DNA of 64,000 bases, taken from the NCBI RefSeq assembly GCF_030272615.1, contig NC_081409.1:648306468-648370467 (forward strand), given 5' to 3'. Shown here in pieces: positions 45,559-56,590 of this stretch; position 1 is the first letter of the stretch; every line of letters begins with the position of its first letter. The notes under the pieces were generated by a model, which searched no databases, had not been told where the DNA came from, and worked only from the letters and a program-made list of their open reading frames with translations. The DNA is from Cryptomeria japonica (taxonomy: Eukaryota > Streptophyta > Pinopsida > Cupressales > Cupressaceae). A program made the translations under genes and the position numbers.

Positions 45559-46640
45559 TCAGTTCTTGTCTACCAAAGCATTCCTGCTCACATTCTTGCT
45601 TCTGCAATATTTTGCAATGTGACCCGAATTGTTGCATGCATAGCAAATAACATTTCCATGCATAGGCTTGAAGTTCATTTGATTTGATCTCATAATGCAT
45701 TGGTTAGAAATATGTTCAAACATTCCACAAACATAGCATCTCTTGTTCTGAAAATTATTCATCATTATTCTTCACATGTTTGACTTATGACCAAAGTTGT
45801 TGCATATGAAACATTGACTAGTGAAGGTAGGACCATTATTCATCACATTATTCATCATTCTATTATTCATCTTATTTCTACACTGACTTGCCATATGACC
45901 GAATTTTCCACAAAAAAAACATTTACCATTGAATTTATAGGCATTAGGCTATCTTACCGGAGGTTTCTTTTTCTTTTGATGATTGCTTTGTCCAGAACTG
46001 GAGGATTCTCCTTTCTCATATCCAAGGTATCGCATGTCTTTTCCATGTCTCTGACTTTCAAACATCTCATCTAGCCGGGCTGAGCTAGCTTTGAATTTTT
46101 TTATGTACTCATTAGCAGTAGAGAGCTCATCTCAGAATTATGATTTGCCTTTCAAGTTCTTGTCCATCATTCTTCCAATGCACCAGTTCAATTTTGAACT
46201 GATCATTCTCATAGTTCAATCTGCAACATTCATCAAATCTATCATTCAATGATTGAGTCAGATTTCCCTAATTCTTCTTTCTGTCTTCAATCTCCTTTGT
46301 CAACTTCATCACAATGGATTGCATCTCATTCTTCAGGACTGCATTCTCTCTAGCAAGATTCTCACATTCATCTATCTTGTCTTGTAGGGCTTGATTGTCA
46401 ATGCTTTGTTCTTCTTTCTCCTTGAGTTTATCCATCAGTTCCATTCTCTTCTCTCTTGATGTGTTGACTTGTTCCTTCAGAGATTCAATGAAATTTTCAG
46501 CTGCTTCCAGACATCTCCTCAGGCTACTCTTCTCTTTCATAGCTGCATCAAGATCTTCAAGTGTCACAGTAAGTTGTTTCTACAAAACAGAGTCCACTGA
46601 TTCAATGTTCCCAATCTTCCTCAAGCTGTTAGGCTTCTTC
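45559..46640 (-). pseudogene. element C ORF1: coiled coil plus zinc knuckles
   Basis: The coiled coil at 46268-46567 includes LRRCLEAAENFIESLKEQVN and LARENAVLKNEMQSIVMKL. After decayed sequence come knuckles CFFCGKFGHMASQC (about 45890), CFICNNFGHKSNM (last Cys lost), CYVCGMFEHISNQC (Gly lost) and CYACNNSGHIAKYC (45610-45650). The same four-knuckle series as in A and B supports common descent. Several stops are present between the coil and the knuckles. Confidence 0.65.
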
Positions 46641-46651
46641 TGAGGAAATAA

Positions 46652-46663
46652 GCTCTAATACCA
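46652..46663 (-). other. primer-binding site of element C
   Basis: The minus strand reads TGGTATTAGAGC, one transition from the standard initiator-Met site, two bases after the LTR. Confidence 0.8.
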
Positions 46664-46665
46664 AT

Positions 46666-47792
46666 TGTTGGAATCAATGAACACTGAGAGGGGGGGGGGG
46701 GAATCAATTTTCTACAATTTACAAACTTATTAAGCTGATTCACAAACCACCGGATGCATAAGAATGAAAGTAAAGTGCAGAAACATAAAGCAATCAACCA
46801 CACAACTATAACACCAATATTTTTACATGGAAACCCGGAAAGGGAAAAACCATGGTGGGATTTGAACCCACAATATTATTATACTATGGCCAAAAGTATG
46901 ATAATATTACATAAAGGGGAATGCACTTGCATTCAAGCACACTACCTAAAGCTCACTGCTCTGCAACCTGGAGGAAGGCTCACTGCCTTACAGGCGATTA
47001 CAATTGATTACAATAACAAATGAACTGACGTATAGCATCTACATATGCCAAAAAGCAGTTTCGGTTAGGCTCAAATTGACTTCTGCAACTGTTTTGTCTT
47101 TCTGCTCTGTCATATATTAGAGCACCTAAATCTTCAATCACATTCACCAAACTTCACACATTCGCTCATACAGACTTCTCATACTTACATCACCACCCAA
47201 AATGCTCAAATGGATCAGACTTATATATCCGCATCAGCAAAATGAATCATTTCTTATGTCGGCCTTCACAAACCACATAATAGGCAACATGAAATGTGTA
47301 ACCTTAAGTCGGCTCAATCTGTCCACAAATCCATATACGGACCCAAACAAAATGATAACAAACTTCATACAAGTCGGCCCAATCTCCTCAATCACGAAAC
47401 CAATCACCGAAATCAACCCAAGGATTCCGCAACACACGTTACACAAAAATATCTCTATTCTAGCTGAATTACCAGATACTGGAACTTTAATCTAACTCAT
47501 GAATCAACACCGGATATCAAGATTATGGAATAATCTGCCTCAAATATTGAATCATCTGCCTCTATCACCGCAACCAAAGTTACACAACCAAAATCAAGAT
47601 ATGCAAACTATACTCATGCTCTACTGGTTACTATGTTCCACCTTCCAGACTTATGCCTTGTGAACAATATAACTTCCGGTAAATCAAATCTATGTACACC
47701 GGATATGATTTCTGAACTGGGTTGCCATCAATGACAACTCCTAAGCATTCGTCATGCATCAATCTTCACCGGATTAGTGTCTTTTGCCAACA
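46666..47792 (-). repeat. element C 5' LTR, 1,127 bp
   Basis: On the minus strand it starts TGTTGGCAAAAGAC at 47792 and ends TTGATTCCAACA. A 12-base C run precedes the end (plus 46683-46700). GGAAACCCGGAAAGGGAAAAA (46829-46849) matches the conserved block seen in the solo LTR and B. A candidate TSD on the right is CCGGC (47793-47797). Confidence 0.75.
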
Positions 47793-49718
47793 CCGGCTTT
47801 CCATAATACATTAGTGTGTTTTTGGAAGAATAGCTGCTGCCATCTGGTCATGAGTGTTTTTTTTGTTGGAAATAATCAAAACTACTCACCAGTACAACCA
47901 GTTGTTCATTCGTGCACACATTCATATCTATCAGCTGCTTTTATCAACTCCGTATGCGCCATATGTCCAGCCTTCATCTCAATATTAATGATCAGAATTC
48001 AATATAGCTCTTTCTTGGATTCGAATTGATTTCAATCTCTTCTCCAAGCTGTCACCTGTCCCATCAATTGGTCTTTCACGGTTTGATAAACAATATTTTA
48101 TGTTTATTGTTTGTCCTCCATTGATTGTACGTTTTCTATATATTGTAGGGTTTTGTACATTGGAACTCACTCTCTCAGTAGAGCAGAGTCCAGCTCCACA
48201 GAGCTGGAAATAGTAGTCTGTAATGAATTAAGTGTATGAACCTGTAATGATCTGAATCAGAATGTATGAAACTGCTAAGTCTGATAGTAATGGTTTTTAA
48301 ATCTATGAACCGAAGCTCAGATGATACATGTAATGTATTTGTTTCTTAATATAAACTATGTTTCTTTCTTTTTGCTCCCCCTCTTCATTCAACATTTTTG
48401 TTTGGCAAGCTAGAGTAATAAGAAGCAGCCGAAGAGCGAGAAAAGGCGTGTTGGTGACACAGTTATCCTTGTCTGGTTATGGAGGTTAAAAAACTGTTGT
48501 AATTTTTCTGTTTGATATGCTTTCCTTTCCTCGTTAAATTTGGTCGTTCGATTGCATTGAGAATGGGATGAAGCCACTCATCATTCTAGTTTGAGATAGC
48601 AATTCAAAAGGAACCTACGTTGATGAAGAACATAACTGCCTCAATCCCATCATGCCGAGACTACTGTTCGTTGGTGTAGGAAATTGAAAGTCTTGAGGTG
48701 AAAGTGGAGCTGTATTTGTTGCAGCTTATCTTAAAGAGAAAAATAAGTGTCCTTTGTCAAGAGGAAGACACCCCTTGCTAAGTCTATTTTTAGAAATGTG
48801 TTGCTATTAAGTCAAAGTTTGTTTAAAAGAAACGTGCTTTTGAGTAGTTCACTGCAATAGTAAAGCTGAGAATGAAAGTTGTTGAAGGATCATCTGTTGA
48901 TAGTGATGATGACTTAATTGAAAATGAAGCATTTTGAAGAGGGTAACAATTTGAAAATAAAGAGCGATGTAGTAGAGAATAGTTATTTGCTTGAGTCAAA
49001 GAAATTATATTTTATTAGGGTTATGAGTCATATATGTGAGAATTGATGTCTAATAGTTAAAAACGAGATCTAAAATCTGAAAGTTCAGTATTATACTTTT
49101 AAGAGGCTGATGAGAGAGTTCATGTGTAAATGGTATCCAATAATGTTCTAAATATGAATTATAACAGAGTGATTATACTTGAAAGCAGTTTAAGATATTT
49201 TACAAATAACTGTTTCCGCATAATGTATTGTTTTATTTTGTCAATCAACTTAATATTATAGCATTAAAAGGGACTGTTGGAATATACGCTGTATCAGTAA
49301 AAACCTAATTGTATATATGTAATCGAGTCCCTGTTAAATCTATGATTGAATCCGAGTTTATTGTATTTAGCTCAATTTGTTGTCAAACAATTACGATTAC
49401 CTGTTAAAATGTTTAACTATTAATTCTTTCACACCAATAAAATTGTAACCTGTTCATGAATAAATCAATTAAATAGTTTGCAATTCTGTTCCATGTTCGC
49501 TATGTTGTTTTTCAATTGTTACACGGTTTTGACATCTGACCTTAAGGATTCCTATAATTATAAACCACATTTCAAGTTGATTTGGCTTTTTCGTGATGTT
49601 TTGTGTATAACATCAAGTTGCTATGCACTGCATTAACAAAACTGTTATAAATTTCTTACTGATTACAACTGTAATGAAGTTATTTTGGCAAAGGCTGATG
49701 ATTTCAATTGTCAAGCAG
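47793..49718. other. unassigned region right of element C
   Basis: No convincing gene. A perfect 8-bp hairpin (TCCAGCTC, loop CACA, GAGCTGGA) lies at 48189-48208. AAAAGGGACTGTTGGAATATA at 49264-49284 resembles a polypurine tract followed by a copia LTR start, but no partner LTR is visible. Short frames with charged residues (about 48870-48935) are too short to call. Confidence 0.3.
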
Positions 49719-49967
49719 GCAAAATCACTTATGCTGGAAAACGCTAACCTGTTTAAAAAGGTAATAGACTTGTACGCATATCCGCATTGCCATCATAATG
49801 GTTCTTTTTCTTTTTACCATAATGAAATTCTAAACATGATACAGATTGAAGGAGGTTGCAGGACATGCCACCTCAACATTGACATTATGGAGGGATTTGA
49901 CAATGATTTGGAAACAGATGGTGCAACTCAACAAAATCTACATCAGACTAATCTCAATCTCACGTAA
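49719..49967 (+). CDS. possible MADS-box (MIKC) gene fragment: two C-terminal exons
   Basis: Exon 1 (49719-49760) is exactly 42 bases, flanked by CAG and GTAATA, and encodes AKSLMLENANLFKK in phase 0. MIKC MADS-box genes have 42-base K-box exons; in SOC1/TM3-like genes one encodes a similar EKxLxxENxKLxxK helix. An 84-base GT-AG intron follows. Exon 2 (49845-49967) encodes a 40-residue end with GFDNDLETDGATQQ and stops at TAA. The VET/LET motif recalls the end of SOC1-type proteins. The intron is also open and a multiple of three, so a plain short ORF is an alternative. No MADS domain or other exons are seen nearby, so it may be a fragment or a gene with long introns. Confidence 0.3.
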   Translation, partial: AKSLMLENANLFKKVIDLYAYPHCHHNGSFSFYHNEILNMIQIEGGCRTCHLNIDIMEGFDNDLETDGATQQNLHQTNLNLT

Positions 49968-52816
49968 TTTTTATGATGATAATTTCTGCTTATTGATTTT
50001 TCTTTAGCTTACAAAAATATTTTTTAATAAAGTGATTGTGTGTGCAGCCTGTCATGAATTCGATGGACTCTATGCTCGGAGATAAAAGAAAAAGTTTAAT
50101 GACGAGATTGTGTATGTGCAGCCTGTCATGAAGTCAAGGGGATGCTATTGTCCAAGAGATTTTCTGCAACTTATTTAAGTCGCTGTGAAGTTACAATGGT
50201 ATTCAAACAGATTATATGCTAGGAAATCTAGGTATTCCATTACTGTTTATAGACTCGAACCTCTCACTTTGTTTGCCATCTATGCTATGATTTGATGTTA
50301 AGGTTTACGTTTTTAGCATTTATTTTATAATTGAAAATAACTTTTAGATTGAAATACTGTACAAGAGTAAAATTTAGAGCGCATTATGGTTCTCTTTTAT
50401 GATACCCATACCTGTAAGATCAGAATCTATAATTCTTAACAAACTAATTGATCGGAATTTCCTTCAATTGCTTTTTACTGTTACAAGTTTTCATCAGGTG
50501 GCATCGTCGATGGTAATGAAAATGTTAAAAATAAAAAACAAACTGATTGTGGGCTCTAATACATCTCCAAAATAACTTTAGATTCAATATCTGCTTCGCA
50601 AAAGCTTGTTGTATGCTGTGCAAGGTATATAATGCTAGAATGGTTATTACAGTGCCATATTCTGTTGGAAATTTTTATGTACGGGTTGTTTTTAAAATGC
50701 TTACTTTTCATCGTTCGAAAAATTTGTATACAAACAAAATAGGTCAGGCATATATCACAGAAAATTATACAAGTTACCGTTACTTTATCGCTGCACTATA
50801 TAGAGGAAAAAGAGCAGCATTTGAGAGGAATTTTTTTATTATATGAATAATTTGTATTAAAATATTATGCAATATACAAGTAAATTATTGATTAATTATA
50901 ATTTATTAATTATATAATAGATATGATTCTATTGTTTTCACCGATTATAATCATTAGGAAAAACTTAGATTAGAAGTTAAACTGTAAGCTCCTCACAAGA
51001 CGGGCTTTGTCAATATATTTTCTATCTAATAATCAATAAGATAATATATAATCTTAAACAATCCTTTCTAAACCAGCTCTAAAAGAGTGTGATGTTGAGT
51101 CTCAATATCCTTAGTCTTACTATTAAAGATTGGGTTCTTTCTCATTAGTATAATAATTGCGTTATAGCAATATAATAAGGTGGGTCCATGTGTCTATTGC
51201 ATATCCTCTTATAATGTTTTCAACTACATTGTCTAGCAAGTTGTAAATGTGGTATTTTTCTACACAACCTCTACTATAAAAAGTGATACAATAGATTGTT
51301 CTACTTCAAATAAAATACTATAGAATAAAAACTAAATTATAGGTATAAATATAATTTGACCATTTGTGAAACTTTCCCAATTTGAATCTATATATCTAAC
51401 CAATCTACTAGTAAGTTGGCTTGCAAAATTTGGCTTTTTTAAAAGACTTTCCTCTTAAAGCAGGAGATTTAATATGCTAATGTGTAACATTCAACCTTTT
51501 CAAAATGAATAATTGGGTGGGCCTACGTATGTGATTGAGAGATATTATCATTTTATTATTTGAGCCTTATAATTTGAATTATTAGTTGTAGTGGCATTGA
51601 TAGGGGAGGTTAGTTGAGGAAATAATATTTGCTCTCAACTATGAAGCACAAGCACAAGAGGTCACGAAAGAATGAAGAATAGATGCTTTGATGAGGTAAA
51701 GCTATGATGCAATAGGGATGATGATATAAGCTCTAGAATGATTTTGCATTACCTAAGTACTCTAATGATTGTGGATGATCAAAATAGAAGGAAGCAACCT
51801 CTTTTATAGAAATCACCAAGAGAATCAAGGGTTTAAATTAAGAGGTTAAAAGAGGAATGACCATGATCACATAGTTAGAAGAGAGTCAATAAGATTGAAG
51901 GGTGGGCAAAACTAAAGGGAGGAGATTGAGTAGTATGTGAGAGTGAATAAGATTAAGAGGTTAATTCAAAATGGAGGGATAAGGTTAAAAGGTGGGTTGA
52001 CTTTTTGGTTCAATGAATTTGAACATTGAAGAAAAGATGAAGTGAATGAAGAGGATTATGACATTTGTTACATGCCTATGAATTTCGATTGCAATCCATT
52101 TGAACAAGCTGGAGGGCTAGGATTAGAGAGGAGAGAATAATAAATTGAATAAATAAATAAAAGTATTTATTTAATTGATAGAGCAAAAAAGTGGGATTAG
52201 AATAATTATAAAAATAAATATCTATTTAATCTTAGAAAGAAAAGACTAATGAATTAACTGAATAAATAAAAATATTTATTTAATTAATTCAATTAAATCT
52301 TAATAAAATATGTAAGTCCTATAGTGCAGTCCTATGTGAGTCCATTTGATTAAATAAACAATAGGATAGGCCAACTAAGCTCATCTAGAATCCCCTTATA
52401 ACACTTAGATAAACAATAGGATAGGCCAACTAAGCTGAGAATCCCCTTTTTCAATCACATTATAATACGAAGCCACCAAGAGATGAATATGATTAAATAA
52501 TCTCTTATTCAAGAGAGCCAATTTAGTATCTATGTTCTTCAGTTTCTATTCTTTTGTTGTTTGGAGATGTCAATTGGAATAATACAAAATGATAGGGTTT
52601 TGACTTGTGAATTAAATATAAATTATTTTTGCTGAGATTTGGTTGCCTATGGTGACTACTTCCGAAGACTGAGAAATTGGCTGTGATTCTAAATCTGTGT
52701 TCTTGGAGGCCTGTATCTACTCTTTGCCAAAAAATTTAGTTGATTCTTGGTGGAGTATAGCATCCCAAGAACCCTTGTCTTGGGACTATGGTGCCCCAGG
52801 AAACTTAGTCTTGAGT
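49968..52816. other. unassigned AT-rich region
   Basis: A phrase of about 28 bases containing TGTGCAGCCTGTCATGAA occurs twice (about 50040 and 50113). AT-rich self-complementary stretches (AATAAATA...TATTTATT) lie near 52145-52180 and 52255-52295. The frame at 50547-50846 shows no recognisable domain. The rest may be old LTR sequence; nothing else is supported. Confidence 0.3.
52353..52436. repeat. short direct repeat, 55-base period
   Basis: TAAACAATAGGATAGGCCAA and the next CTAAGCT occur at 52355-52381 and 52410-52436, identical copies separated by 28 bases. Confidence 0.75.
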
Positions 52817-53240
52817 CACTAGCACATTTGGACACATTTTCCAATGAAATATCGTCGAAATTTTGACGGTTTTGTGTCATAGGTTCGATGAAATGGCGGC
52901 GAGTTTTACGTCGCTAAAATTTCGTCGAAGCATCCGACACAGTATATTTCATTGAACAACCAACGAACATTTTGTTGGAAACCAATTTTATCTCATATGG
53001 GACCATGCAACAATTTTCATCGGAACTCCGACGGAAACCATGGTAGTTTTTTGTCGCTTGTACAACATTCCCATAGAAACCATGTTGTACGTGCACCAAA
53101 TTTGGAAGACATCGATCATTATAATTCTAACGGATTGCCACTATGCTTCGACGAGAATGTTGTGCCTTCGACGAAAAAATTTTGTTGCAAGCTTAGCAGT
53201 CTCGTCAGAGCATTTTGGGGGCGTTCATCAAAATTTTGAT
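52817..53240. repeat. CACTA subterminal region with GTCGAAA-type motifs
   Basis: Motifs such as CGTCGAAATTTTGACGG, GTCGCTAAAAT, CGTCGAAGC, CATCGGAACTCCGACGGAAACC, TCGACGAAAA and CGACGAGAATG occur about ten times in both orientations from 52853 to 53180. Dense short repeats near the ends are typical of CACTA elements and bind their transposition proteins. Confidence 0.5.
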
Positions 53241-53272
53241 AAAAAGTTAATATTTAAAAAAAAAATGTTAGG

Positions 53273-53275
<3 letters not shown>

Positions 53276-53358
<83 letters not shown>
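53276..53358. repeat. (CT)n microsatellite, 83 bases
   Basis: Uninterrupted TC/CT dinucleotide repeat. Long open frames made of Ser-Leu repeats here are not genes. Confidence 0.95.
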
Positions 53359-53369
<11 letters not shown>

Positions 53370-53590
53370 CCTCTGCCTCTTTCTCTCAGGTGTCTCTATC
53401 CCATTCTATCCATTCTCTCCCTCCCACACTCTCTCTCTCTCGCCCTCTATCTCTATCTCTCCCTCTCTTTGCCTCTTTCTTTCTCTCAGGTGTCTATATC
53501 CCATTCTATCCATTCTCTCCCTCCCACTCTTTGTCTCTTTGTCCCCTTCTCCCTGCCGGCCTCTATCTCTATCTCTCCCTTTCTTTACAA
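53359..53590. repeat. CT-rich tandem duplication, period about 100 bases
   Basis: CAGGTGTCT followed by ATCCCATTCTATCCATTC and CTCCCTCCCAC occurs at about 53388 and 53488, and CCTCTATCTCTATCTCTCCC occurs after each. It is a two-copy duplication grown from the adjacent microsatellite. Confidence 0.75.
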
Positions 53591-54497
53591 GGTTTAGAGT
53601 TAGGTTTGGGGATTGATGGTTCAATACAAACTCTCTTTATCCATATTATTTACATTACAATCAATACGAACTTAAAATTTAACTTTGGAAAATTTTACTT
53701 GGCTAATAGATGGTTAAGTTACTCTAATTTGGTTAAGGGTTATAGAAGGTTGTCAAAACTTAAACTTAACTTTGGAAAACGTCAGTGCTGTCAAAACCTC
53801 AGTGCTATGAGGTTTTAATTATCAAATAGAGATAAGGGGTTTTGAGTATCAAGAGGTGATAGAAGATAGGGTGAAAGAAATTCCAAGAATACGGTCAAAA
53901 AACCCTTGAGTTCAATCACTCACCAAGAACTGATAGTAATGAGAGCTTTTAGATTAGAGAGACAATGTCAAAGGAAGACTAAGAGCAACCGAGTTATTGT
54001 TATGTAATTTTGGGTAATGTTTTAATTATAAAATTATTAGTTCAATGATTGCAAGTTTTGTGTAGAAGATGCTCTAAAATCTTGAAATGTAAAATTTCTG
54101 ACTGTTTATGGGAAGCCTTAGATATGAGGGGATATGTTTTTGTCTTATTAAGTCCTTAGCTTGACTAAGCTCAAAATATCAATTTGTATTTGATAGTGAC
54201 AAATTCTAATGATTGCATGGACAAGATGCTACTATTCTAAAGAAAAAAATAATCCACCTGCAAAGCTTCAAGAAAATTAAAGAGAGGAAAGAAAACTTGA
54301 AAAATATATAGATTTATACCTTCCCACATAGGTTGTATTGATCCATCTTAAAGTAAATATGAACATCAATGGATTCAGCTCCTGGTAACAAAATGAAATA
54401 GCAATGGTGAGTTATTTCCATGTAAACCATAGTCAAAGTTAGCCATCAATGAGTCTTTGAAGGGTAAGCACACCTGAACTTGAAGATTGTTAGGGAT

Positions 54498-56014
54498 ATG
54501 ATCAAACACGATCTTGAAGATATCACAGAACCATTAGCTAAAGCAGAGAAACTTATGGATCTAAGACAGGAAATCCTTGAAGGAATCCCTGAAAAAGGAT
54601 CTTCTACACGAGCCATGTGAACCAAGGATAGAGGTTCCTCTTGATCATTTGTCACCAAAATTCCAGGGCCCATGAGAGGCACGATGAGGTTCCAACAAAG
54701 GCTACTGAGGGAGAGGGAGAAAATGAAATTCTTGTTGAGCCCCCGAAACATGCAATTTTAGATGAGAGAATTGATGATTGTGACAACTTTGTTTCGGATG
54801 AGAAATTCATCCAAATCCCTAAATTTGAATTTCAGACATTTATATATCAGCATAAAGAAAAGCAGTTGAGGATTGAAGGAAGAGAAGACATCAGTGAAGA
54901 AGCGTTAAATAAGCTTCAAGAGTACATTGATGAGGAAATGAAGACAATAACTCCAGCCAAATGGAGATAAATGCTAAAAGATGCTAGCACAATCATATAT
55001 TGTGGTTGGAATATGAAGGGTGTATTAATGTTTGACACATATGCCAAATCAGTTGGTAAAGAGAACTTCAAATTACTTGAAAATATTGATACAGTGTATA
55101 CTAGATCTGGATATGATCAAGGACAAAAAGCATTACCGAAATGGGTTGTGTACCCTCAAGACAAAAGGCCCCTTCTGATTGATCCAGATGAGCTATTTGC
55201 AACATTGACTATTTGACAGGTGGGGATGACCAATCCCATGGAGACTACAATGTTAAATTTAAATGTGGCTAGACTAAATGTAGATCGGGTGGATTTTGTC
55301 ACAAGAGAAATGATTCACTACAAGGATGCATATCATGCATAGGTTGAAGAAAGACAAAAGTGGCAAGATATAGCAACTCAATTGCAAAAGGATCAAAGGA
55401 CTGCAATACCATAACGACCTATTGATTGTTAGGAAGAGCAGAGGATCGTGCTTGCATCTCAAGATGCCATATATTAGAAATACAAAGCAGAAAAGTTTGA
55501 GAAGAAAATGACCGAGGAAAATGGAAAGAAATATTCTGTTGTACATGCATTGATAACAGGGATAATTAAGCACAAGATTGATGCAATGAACACTTGGGAT
55601 ACTCCATTCAAAGGAACTTTCACAAGCTTGGATAACCATATGACAATGAAGGAGAGGTTGTGTGATAAAACAGGGCCAAAGCCTAATGAGATGATTGCTA
55701 CTCATGATCATTACTATAAACTATTGAAAGGCGATGTGGATAAGTTTGAGAATACAAAAGATCTTTTGAATCTAACGAGTGACGATGAGCTCTTGACAAT
55801 GGAGCAATTCAAGGCTGAATTGGGTGGAAATTTAGAGCGCAGAGTATCGAAGATCAAAGAGGATAAAGAATTGGCACCACAGGTTTCCAAAATCATTGAT
55901 GAACTATATGCCCAAGAATACATGATGAAGAAACTGCTCACTGAATGTGTGACATACAAAGAACAAGCATACGTTGAATATATCGGCAAAATTAATCTAA
56001 TGTTAAGAGATTGA
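54498..56014 (+). pseudogene. unknown decayed protein gene, helical
   Basis: A first frame (ATG 54498) reads DLEDITEPLAKAEKLMDL and stops at a TGA near 54618. A second frame is kept from about 54641 to 56014 with only a few stops (54968, 55214, near 55340, 55410-55430 and 55477), showing past coding. Segments: ERIDDCDNFVSDEKFIQIPK; FQTFIYQHKEKQLRIEGRED; TIIYCGWNMKGVLMFDTYAK; KALPKWVVYPQDKRPLLIDP; WDTPFKGTFTSLDNHMTMKE; a helical end with KIIDELYAQEYMMKKLLTEC. I recognise no domain. Like the ORFs of A-D it is long, helical and pol-less, so a retroelement origin is possible. It is not clearly related to them. Confidence 0.45.
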
Positions 56015-56277
56015 TTAGTCTTAGTTAGATTTGTTACCAGCTTTATAAATAGTTACGATGAAAGATTTGTTACTAGCTTTGTAAATAGTTACGATAAAAA
56101 TTTAACAGACAAATGGTTAAATGGATCTCATTCTGATAAATTTTGATCTTAGCTATTTCATAGACTTAACTAATGTTTAATCTCAGACTTAGACAACTAT
56201 TTGGTGTATTTGGTGAAGACCATTTGCCTAATGGGCATTATATTTCATTAGTGTCATTAACCCAAACTCTTCTGCAG

Positions 56278-56337
56278 GTCACAAATTTTTATTGATGACT
56301 AAATACTACGCACATTGGATAGAAGCTATAACTTGTA
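56278..56337 (+). pseudogene. short gypsy-integrase-like fragment
   Basis: The plus strand encodes GHKFLLMTKYYAHWIEAITC just after CTGCAG. It resembles the start of a gypsy integrase core (H-K-F-I-x-x-x-x-D-Y-F-x-x-W-x-E-A). The catalytic Asp position reads Lys/Tyr. Only about 20 residues match, so this is weak. Confidence 0.3.
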
Positions 56338-56417
56338 AGTTTTGTATCACATACACTATCTTGCATTGACCTCTCAGCAGTTAAAAAGGAGGAGCTAAAT
56401 AAACTCCTTAGAAATTT

Positions 56418-56590
<173 letters not shown>

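Larger units (their letters stand above)
43660..47792 (-). mobile_element. LTR element C, 5' part (outermost layer of the nest)
   Basis: 5' LTR (46666-47792), primer site (46652-46663), ORF1 (45559-46640) and the first part of ORF2 (43660-45011) run on the minus strand in the same order as in A and B. The element continues at 29590-29951 and 26293-27548 after removal of E and F. Its 3' LTR is not in the window; it should lie beyond LINE L and element A. Confidence 0.75.

Noticed and set aside
49264-49284. Polypurine tract plus copia LTR start
   Set aside because: The signature is short and no second LTR, primer site or pol sequence is found nearby.
50547-50846. 99-codon open frame as a gene
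   Set aside because: No domain, no splice context and no supporting composition.
53040-53818. Ser-Leu repeat frames over the CT microsatellite
   Set aside because: They are translations of a dinucleotide repeat.
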